Source: Clostridiales bacterium DTU092
Lineage (GTDB): Bacteria; Bacillota; Clostridia; Caldicoprobacterales; Caldicoprobacteraceae
Length of the DNA: 29,190 nt
Assembly: GCA_001513505.1 (NCBI GenBank)
Contig: LFTM01000133.1
Coordinates: forward strand, 1-29,190
Direction of reading: 5' to 3'
Shown here: positions 23,498-29,190 of the stretch, piece after piece
How positions within the stretch are numbered: position 1 is the first letter of the stretch
How the letters are laid out: every line of letters starts with the position of its first letter
The notes under the pieces: model-generated
What the model was told of the DNA's origin: nothing
The model's input: only the letters and a program-made list of their open reading frames with translations
Databases searched by the model: none
Translations under genes and position numbers: made by a program

Positions 23498-24502
23498 ATG
23501 TCTCAGCCCAGCTATGAATACGGGGTGGCGCGGGTGAGGGTTTTGGAGACCAGACTGCTCAGCCGTGACAGGATTGAGCGGATGGCAGATGCCCTTTCTG
23601 CGGAGGAAGCCCTCAAGATATTAGCTGAGACAAGCTATGCCCCTCTGGTGGCCGAGGTGGGATCTCCTTATGATTATGAGGAAATATTGGTCAGAGAGAT
23701 GAAGCGGGTTCGCAGATTTATTGAGGAGATTTCCCCGGAGCCGGACATGATAGGCTTGTTCTTTCTGAAATATGATTTTCATAACCTAAAGGTTATATTG
23801 AAGAACAAATATTTAGGTAATGAGAATGATGATTTGGCTTTATCCGAAATGGGAACCATCCCAATTGATGATTTAAAGGCCGGGCTTGAGGCTGAAGACC
23901 ATAAGGCATTGCCCGAATTTATTACAGATGCTGTTAAGGAAATTGAGAAAATGTTTAGTGTAAGGGTCGACCCTCAGAAGATAGACATTGTACTGGACAG
24001 GGCGATGTATGATTACATTTTCCAGATTTGCCGGAAGAAAAGAAACTCATTTGCTACCCAATATTTTAAAAAACAGGCAGATCTCATCAATCTGCGTTCT
24101 TTGTTACGGGTTAAAAGGTTAGGGGAAGATTTTGGTTTTCTTAAGGAGTTATTGCTGCCATATGGTGAACTGGATATGTCCTTTTATGCCGATGCCATGG
24201 AGCAGTCATATGAGAATATAATTAGTACGTTAGAGTATACTCCCTATAACAAAGTGGCAGCCGAGGGGATACAGGCCTTTTTAAGAAGTGGGGATTTAAC
24301 TGCATTTGAGAGATTGATGGACGACTATCTGCTTGAATATGTAAGAGAGGTTAAACATAACCCCTTTGGGATAGAGGCCATTGTAGGATATCTGCTTGGC
24401 AAGGAAAATGAGATCAAGCTCATTCGTATAATTATGGTGGGCAAGCTCAACAACATGCCTGCAGAAAAAATTCGTGAGAGGTTACGTGATGTCTATGTAT
24501 AA
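23498..24502 (+). CDS. ntpC: V-type ATPase central stalk subunit C
   Basis: Subunit C is the funnel-shaped connector between the central stalk and the c-ring (d subunit in eukaryotes). The 334-residue product begins SYEYGVARVRVLETRLLS, typical of this family, and contains FFLKYDFHNLKVILKNK (about 86-102) and the C-terminal NPFGIEAIVGYLLGKENEIKLIRIIMVGK. Mostly helical, no membrane segments. Start ATG 23498 follows GAAAGGATG. The stop overlaps the start of the next gene. Confidence 0.93.
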   Translation: MSQPSYEYGVARVRVLETRLLSRDRIERMADALSAEEALKILAETSYAPLVAEVGSPYDYEEILVREMKRVRRFIEEISPEPDMIGLFFLKYDFHNLKVILKNKYLGNENDDLALSEMGTIPIDDLKAGLEAEDHKALPEFITDAVKEIEKMFSVRVDPQKIDIVLDRAMYDYIFQICRKKRNSFATQYFKKQADLINLRSLLRVKRLGEDFGFLKELLLPYGELDMSFYADAMEQSYENIISTLEYTPYNKVAAEGIQAFLRSGDLTAFERLMDDYLLEYVREVKHNPFGIEAIVGYLLGKENEIKLIRIIMVGKLNNMPAEKIRERLRDVYV

Positions 24503-24818
24503 AATGGGAGTTATCGGTGACAGAGATTCCATATTGGGGTTTAAAGTATTAGGGCTTTCGGTTTTTCCTGTTACCCAGCCTGAAGAGGCCGCCAGACTGA
24601 TTCACAGGCTGGCTAAGGAAAAATATGCCGTCATTTTTTTAACCGAGAACATTGCTGAACATATTCAGGAGACCATTGAAAGATACAGTACCGTGCCTTT
24701 TCCGATAATTACGCTTATCCCTAATAATGCGGGAAGTTTGGGTCTTGGACTCAAAGGTGTTAAAAACAGTGTGGAAAAGGCTTTAGGAGTTGACATATTA
24801 TTTGGAGAGCGAGGGTAG
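24489..24818 (+). CDS. ntpG: V-type ATPase central stalk subunit F
   Basis: Subunit F (NtpG in E. hirae naming) binds subunit D in the rotating central shaft. The 109-residue product has MGVIGDRDSILGFKVLGL at its start, then a Rossmann-like AVIFLTENIAEHI and PIITLIPN, the family pattern. ATG 24489 is preferred over GTG 24474 because GAGAGG (24475-24480) lies eight bases before it. It overlaps ntpC by 14 bases and ends seven bases before ntpA. Confidence 0.92.
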   Translation: MSMYKMGVIGDRDSILGFKVLGLSVFPVTQPEEAARLIHRLAKEKYAVIFLTENIAEHIQETIERYSTVPFPIITLIPNNAGSLGLGLKGVKNSVEKALGVDILFGERG

Positions 24819-24824
24819 TAAGCT

Positions 24825-26597
24825 ATGCAGGGAAGAATTATTAAAGTGTCCGGACCACTGGTTGTTGCTGAAGGAATGGCTGATGCAAAGATGTTTGACG
24901 TGGTTCGGGTAAGTGACAGGCGACTTATAGGTGAAATAATCGAACTGCGTGGAGACAGGGCTTCGATTCAGGTTTACGAAGAGACTTCCGGTCTGGGACC
25001 TGGCGAACCTGTGTATTCTACGGATGAACCCTTAAGTGTAGAGCTGGGTCCGGGGCTTATTGAATCCATATTTGACGGGATTCAGCGTCCTCTCACCCTC
25101 ATTCGGGAAAAGGTGGGGGACCGGATAGTCAGAGGAGTTGAGGTCCCTGCCCTGGATCGGGAACGGAAATGGGATTTTGTTCCCAGAGTTAAACCGGGAG
25201 ACAGGGTGGAAACAGGAGATATAATAGGGGTAGTACAGGAGACACCTATAGTGGAACACCGGATAATGGTGCCTGTAGGTATACAGGGAGTTGTGGACTG
25301 GATACATCAGGGTCAGGCTACTATTGTTGAGCCGGTTGCCAGGGTAAAAACCGACGATGGAAAGCTTGTTGATATAACAATGATGCAGAGAACACCTGTG
25401 CGTATTGGAAGGAAATATAAAGAAAAGCTTCCCCCTGCCTTCCCTATGCTGACAGGGCAGCGGGTTATTGACACCTTTTTTCCTGTAGCAAAAGGCGGAG
25501 TTGCCGCCGTTCCGGGGCCGTTTGGCAGCGGTAAAACCGTGGTTCAGCATCAGCTGGCCAAGTGGGCTGATGCGGATATCATAGTATACGTAGGCTGCGG
25601 TGAACGCGGCAATGAGATGACTGATGTTCTGATGGAATTTCCCCAGCTAAAAGATCCCGAGACCGGAGAACCGCTAATGAAGCGTACCGTACTTATTGCT
25701 AATACGTCGGACATGCCGGTTGCCGCCCGTGAGGCATCCATTTACACAGGGATCACAATTGCTGAATATTTCAGGGATATGGGTTACAGCGTTGCCATCA
25801 TGGCTGATTCAACATCAAGGTGGGCTGAAGCCCTTCGCGAGATGTCAGGACGTCTGGAAGAAATGCCGGGCGAAGAAGGTTATCCGGCATACTTAAGTTC
25901 CAGGCTTGCTGAGTTCTATGAACGCGCAGGCAGGGTAATATGCCTGGGCCAGGATGGCCGTGAGGGCGCCATAACGGCGATTGGAGCTGTATCTCCGCCC
26001 GGAGGTGATTTCTCCGAGCCGGTAACACAGGCCACTTTACGTATTGTAAAGGTATTCTGGGGTCTTGATTCTCAGCTGGCATACCGCAGGCATTTCCCTG
26101 CAATTAACTGGCTGACCAGTTACTCTCTGTATCTGGATCGTTTGGATGACTGGTACAATGAGCATGCATCTGAGGAATGGGTTAAACTCAGGCAGGAAGC
26201 CATGGCAATTTTACAGCAGGAGTCCCAGCTGGAAGAGATAGTAAGGCTGGTTGGTGTTGATGCTTTGTCTGTCAGGGACCGGTTGATATTGGAGACGGCC
26301 AGGTCTATAAGAGAAGACTATCTGCATCAGAATGCCTTCCACGATGTGGATACATACACCTCTCTGGAAAAGCAGTACAGGATGCTTAAACTAATCCTTG
26401 AGTTTCATCGTCTTGGACTGCAGGCTTTGGAATCAGGAGCTGAATTCAGCCAGATTACAACCCTGGCTGTCAGAGAGCGTATCGGCCGTGCCAAATATAT
26501 CCCGGAAGATCAGTTGGACCAGCTGGATGATATTATGAAAGAGTTAAGGGAGCAGATGTCGTCCCTGATGTCAGAGGGAGGATTGGTTTATGCTTAA
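24825..26597 (+). CDS. ntpA: V-type ATPase catalytic subunit A
   Basis: Subunit A carries the ATPase site. The 590-residue product has the N-terminal beta-barrel (about 1-70, GRIIKVSGPLVVAEGM), the non-homologous insertion typical of A subunits (about 110-185, starting around REKVGDRIVRGVEVP), the Walker A GPFGSGKT (231-238, Lys237), the catalytic Glu in CGERGNEMTD, and Walker B AIMADSTSRWAEALRE. Length is normal. It overlaps ntpB by 8 bases. ATG 24825 has GAGGG upstream. Confidence 0.97.
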   Translation: MQGRIIKVSGPLVVAEGMADAKMFDVVRVSDRRLIGEIIELRGDRASIQVYEETSGLGPGEPVYSTDEPLSVELGPGLIESIFDGIQRPLTLIREKVGDRIVRGVEVPALDRERKWDFVPRVKPGDRVETGDIIGVVQETPIVEHRIMVPVGIQGVVDWIHQGQATIVEPVARVKTDDGKLVDITMMQRTPVRIGRKYKEKLPPAFPMLTGQRVIDTFFPVAKGGVAAVPGPFGSGKTVVQHQLAKWADADIIVYVGCGERGNEMTDVLMEFPQLKDPETGEPLMKRTVLIANTSDMPVAAREASIYTGITIAEYFRDMGYSVAIMADSTSRWAEALREMSGRLEEMPGEEGYPAYLSSRLAEFYERAGRVICLGQDGREGAITAIGAVSPPGGDFSEPVTQATLRIVKVFWGLDSQLAYRRHFPAINWLTSYSLYLDRLDDWYNEHASEEWVKLRQEAMAILQQESQLEEIVRLVGVDALSVRDRLILETARSIREDYLHQNAFHDVDTYTSLEKQYRMLKLILEFHRLGLQALESGAEFSQITTLAVRERIGRAKYIPEDQLDQLDDIMKELREQMSSLMSEGGLVYA

Positions 26598-27975
26598 AGA
26601 ATACAGGACCATTACCGAGGTAGTAGGCCCGCTGATGCTGGTAGAGCAGGTTGAGGGTGCAAAGTTTAATGAGCTGGTGGAGATAGAGCAGGCTAATGGT
26701 GAAATTCGGAGAGGCCGGGTTCTTGAGGTGGACGGAGACAAAGCTCTGGTACAGCTGTTTGAAGGTTCTCATGGATTGAGAATTGCCGATAGCAAAGCAC
26801 GGTTTCTCGGCAGAAGTATTGAGCTGGGTGTATCAAGGGATATGCTTGGACGTGTGTTCGATGGTATGGGCAGAACGATAGATGGTGGACCGGATATTAT
26901 TCCTGAAAAGCGTATGGATATCAATGGGGAGCCTATAAATCCCGCTGCAAGGGACTATCCTTCCGAGTTTATCCAAACCGGTATTTCGGCGATTGACGGT
27001 TTAAATACGCTGGTGCGGGGACAAAAGCTGCCGGTGTTTTCAGGTTCAGGACTGCCTCATGCCCAGTTGGCTGCACAGATTGCACGTCAGGCTCAGGTGT
27101 TGGGAAGCGACAGCGAATTTGCTGTAGTGTTTGCAGCTATTGGTATTACTTTTGAGGAAGCTGACTTCTTTGTTTCGGATTTCCGCAGAACAGGCGCTAT
27201 TGAACGTGCGGTGTTGTTTATGAATCTGGCTAATGACCCGGCTATTGAACGAATTTCCACACCCCGTATGGCTCTGACGGCAGCAGAGTATCTTGCCTAT
27301 GAATTGGATATGCATGTGCTCGTCATACTTACCGACATCACCAATTATGCTGAGGCGCTCAGGGAGATATCGGCCGCCCGCAAGGAGGTTCCGGGGCGGA
27401 GAGGTTATCCCGGATATATGTATACCGACCTGGCTTCAATGTATGAGAGGGCTGGGAGGATCCGCGGAAAAAAAGGTTCTATTACCCAGATACCAATACT
27501 GACAATGCCTGAGGATGATAAGACTCATCCTATCCCCGACTTGACGGGGTATATCACCGAAGGCCAGATAATTTTAAGCAGGGAACTTCATCGTAAGGGT
27601 GTAATACCTCCGATTGACGTTTTGCCGTCACTATCGCGTTTGAAGGATAAGGGAATTGGTGAGGGCAGGACCCGGGAAGATCATGCCGATACCATGAACC
27701 AGTTGTTTGCTGCCTATGCCAGGGGGAAGGAAGCCGAGGAGTTAGCAGTTGTACTGGGAGAAGCTGCCCTCAGCGATGTGGATAAGCTCTATGCAAAATT
27801 CGCGCAGGAGTTTGAGAGACGATACGTATCTCAGGGATATGAGACCAACCGTTCCATAGAAGAGACTTTAGATCTTGGATGGGAACTTCTGTCCATATTG
27901 CCTAAGAGTGAACTTAGACGTATACGTGATGAATATATTGATAAGTACCTTCCCGACAAAAAAGGGGATGATTGA
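26590..27975 (+). CDS. ntpB: V-type ATPase regulatory subunit B
   Basis: Subunit B alternates with A in the head ring and contributes to the nucleotide sites without being the main catalytic subunit. The 461-residue product begins EYRTITEVVGPLMLVE, has the degenerate P-loop FSGSGLPHAQLA in place of Walker A (no Lys), SARKEVPGRRGYPGYMYTDLA with the arginine region, and ITEGQIILSRELH. This is the expected state for a B subunit, so the missing Walker Lys is not a defect. Start ATG 26590 follows GGAGGATTGG and overlaps ntpA. Confidence 0.97.
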   Translation: MLKEYRTITEVVGPLMLVEQVEGAKFNELVEIEQANGEIRRGRVLEVDGDKALVQLFEGSHGLRIADSKARFLGRSIELGVSRDMLGRVFDGMGRTIDGGPDIIPEKRMDINGEPINPAARDYPSEFIQTGISAIDGLNTLVRGQKLPVFSGSGLPHAQLAAQIARQAQVLGSDSEFAVVFAAIGITFEEADFFVSDFRRTGAIERAVLFMNLANDPAIERISTPRMALTAAEYLAYELDMHVLVILTDITNYAEALREISAARKEVPGRRGYPGYMYTDLASMYERAGRIRGKKGSITQIPILTMPEDDKTHPIPDLTGYITEGQIILSRELHRKGVIPPIDVLPSLSRLKDKGIGEGRTREDHADTMNQLFAAYARGKEAEELAVVLGEAALSDVDKLYAKFAQEFERRYVSQGYETNRSIEETLDLGWELLSILPKSELRRIRDEYIDKYLPDKKGDD

Positions 27976-27978
27976 TAA

Positions 27979-28626
27979 ATGGCTGTAATGAGAGTCAATC
28001 CTACACGGATGGAGCTCACCCGTTTGAAAAAAAGGCTTCAGGTGGCCGTCAGAGGCCACAAACTGCTAAAGGACAAGCGGGATGAGATGGTGCGCAGGTT
28101 TGTGGATCTGATAAAACAGAATAAAGAAAAGAGAGAACAGGTGGAAGAAAAGTTAACCCAGGCTCTCAAGGACTTTTTGATGACACGGGCTGTTATGTCC
28201 TCTGAGGTTTTGGAGGAGTCAATAATGTTTCCCAGCAGGAGTGTTGAGATTCAGCCTTCAACAGGAAATATTATGGGGGTGGCTGTTCCTGTTATAGAGT
28301 ACAGGGAGAAGACCGATGAGAATGTATCACCCTATCCTTACAGCTTTGCCACGACTTCTGCTGAGCTGGACGGAGCTATTGTGACGCTGTCAGGAATTCT
28401 GCCGCTTATGATAGAACTGGCTGAGATTGAAAAGACATGTCAGATGCTGGCCGATGAAATAGAGAAAACCCGGAGAAGGGTAAATGCTTTGGAGTATATC
28501 GTAATCCCACAGTTGGAGGAAACAATAAGATATATCACGATGAAACTGGATGAGGATGAACGCGGAAACCGTACCAGGCTGATGAAGGTAAAGGACATGC
28601 TGGAAAAGAAGGATGCCGCTATTTAG
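27979..28626 (+). CDS. ntpD: V-type ATPase central stalk subunit D
   Basis: Subunit D is the rotating shaft inside the A3B3 head. The 215-residue product has long N- and C-terminal helices (about 3-70 and 140-200) around a short middle segment. RVNPTRMELTRLKKRLQVA at the start, GHKLLKDKRDEMVR and the C-terminal RRVNALEYIVIPQLEETIRYI are all diagnostic. It starts four bases after ntpB and is the last gene of the operon. Its stop lies inside a shared bidirectional hairpin with the convergent gene. Confidence 0.96.
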   Translation: MAVMRVNPTRMELTRLKKRLQVAVRGHKLLKDKRDEMVRRFVDLIKQNKEKREQVEEKLTQALKDFLMTRAVMSSEVLEESIMFPSRSVEIQPSTGNIMGVAVPVIEYREKTDENVSPYPYSFATTSAELDGAIVTLSGILPLMIELAEIEKTCQMLADEIEKTRRRVNALEYIVIPQLEETIRYITMKLDEDERGNRTRLMKVKDMLEKKDAAI

Positions 28627-28644
28627 CAGCTAATCCTTCTTTTC
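28603..28644. terminator. Bidirectional terminator between ntpD and the MutS2-like gene
   Basis: A perfect 12-bp stem pairs GAAAAGAAGGAT (28603-28614) with ATCCTTCTTTTC (28633-28644) around an 18-base loop that contains a small GCTA/TAGC stem and both stop codons (28624-28626 +, 28630-28632 -). The A-rich left arm becomes a T-rich tail for the - transcript, and the right arm runs into further T residues for the + transcript. Confidence 0.75.
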
Positions 28645-29190
28645 TTTTTCTATCTCTATTACCAGATTAGGATCATGCTTTCGGGACATGATACGCCGGG
28701 CCTTCCGGGTTTGGACGCTGTCAAAGATAATGGAGAAGTCATAGTTTTTGGGGTAAAGCTGGCTTGCGGGTATATGAAGTTTCAGCCTTTTATGATTTAT
28801 CAGCAGCTTTTTCTTTTTTATCTGTACCCCAACCTCGCCTTTTTCATTGGCCTCCCGGTATACAATCCCGATGCTCTTCTCAGGATAAACGATGACACTG
28901 TCACCGATGTTGAATTCAATATCCTTTGTTTTTTTCAATTCCTCTTTATTTTTTTGATTTACATATCTTTTTTGAACCGGCATATTCCGTACTGTATTTC
29001 CCATTCCCCTGCGGGGGCTTTCCTCTATACCGATAAGGTTAAGGCCTTTTTTCCCGTATGCAGCTGCAGCCGCTCTTTCAATTATTTTATGGGAAAGCCC
29101 TAACCGCTGTGCCATATACAGAGCACAACTTTCTCCGGCATGCCCTATTTCCATCTTGTATAACGGAAGCAGTGTCTGGCGGTCAAAAGC
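28630..29190 (-). CDS. MutS2-like ATPase, C-terminal part (5' end beyond window)
   Basis: The frame is open to the right edge, so the N-terminal ATPase part lies outside. The visible 186 residues begin FDRQTLLPLYKMEIGHAGESCALYMAQRLGLSHKIIERA-like (about 2-40), the end of the MutS ABC ATPase domain, which in MutS2 reads G(x)S(x)A(F/L)..RLGLP..II..A. Then follow a basic linker, a KOW/Tudor-like segment (IGDSVIVYPEKSIGIVY, about 96-112) and a short tail. MutS2 proteins act at stalled ribosomes or on recombination intermediates, and normally end in an Smr domain. None is seen here: the chain stops at NLVIEIEKEKKD, just where Smr would start. The assignment is by motif, not by a search. Confidence 0.75.
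   Translation of the reverse strand, partial: AFDRQTLLPLYKMEIGHAGESCALYMAQRLGLSHKIIERAAAAAYGKKGLNLIGIEESPRRGMGNTVRNMPVQKRYVNQKNKEELKKTKDIEFNIGDSVIVYPEKSIGIVYREANEKGEVGVQIKKKKLLINHKRLKLHIPASQLYPKNYDFSIIFDSVQTRKARRIMSRKHDPNLVIEIEKEKKD

Noticed and set aside
28675..29103. A 142-codon + strand frame after ntpD
   Set aside because: It is antisense to the MutS2-like gene, whose ATPase-end motif and KOW-like segment are recognisable on the - strand.
1..29190. CRISPR arrays, prophage, transposase genes, tRNA or rRNA genes
   Set aside because: None was recognised by reading: no regular direct repeats with spacers, no phage or transposase motifs, and no tRNA-like cloverleaf.

Overview
This window looks like a chromosomal segment of an endospore-forming, strictly fermentative member of the Clostridia. 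The evidence is a set of spore genes (spoIIR, sleB, ypeB, an SspF-type SASP, a YtvI-like protein), Firmicutes-style AGGAGG ribosome binding sites, a clostridial order of translation genes, and a complete bacterial V-type ATPase operon. The species cannot be named from the sequence alone. Nearly everything is on the + strand; only the last, cut-off gene is on the - strand.

Layout. 1-562: the end of a nucleotidyltransferase gene. 641-3912: spore genes spoIIR, sleB-ypeB and a short SASP gene that ends at a strong hairpin. 4068-6679: cell-wall precursor genes ddl and murI, overlapping, then a metallo-beta-lactamase-fold hydrolase. 6680-7102: a gene-free stretch with two related palindromic repeat elements, then the pyrG promoter. 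7103-8793: pyrG and its terminator. 8794-9328: a long gene-free leader before rho, with a promoter and several short palindromes. 9329-18176: a housekeeping run of rho, ytvI-like, rpmE, yqhQ (DUF1385), prmC, prfA, a ZIP metal transporter, tsaC/ywlC and ywlE. 18177-18468: a second full copy of the repeat element, inverted, then a promoter. 18469-19872: rpiA and upp. 19923-28626: the V-ATPase operon in the order H(G-like)-I-K-E-C-F-A-B-D. 28630-29190: the 3' end of a convergent MutS2-like gene.

How the genes work together. The first third covers forespore-to-mother-cell signalling, cortex hydrolysis at germination, spore DNA protection and supply of D-Ala-D-Ala and D-Glu for peptidoglycan. The middle block covers transcription termination, translation termination (PrfA and its methyltransferase PrmC), ribosomal protein L31, tRNA t6A modification and protein-arginine dephosphorylation. 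pyrG, rpiA and upp supply nucleotides. The V-ATPase c-ring subunit carries the full Na+ ligand set known from Enterococcus hirae NtpK, so the enzyme is probably Na+-coupled.

The most interesting non-genic signal is a roughly 165-bp palindromic element present twice in opposite orientation (88% identical core), plus a short derivative. Its stems keep base pairing through compensatory changes. No defence system, prophage, CRISPR array or transposase gene was seen.
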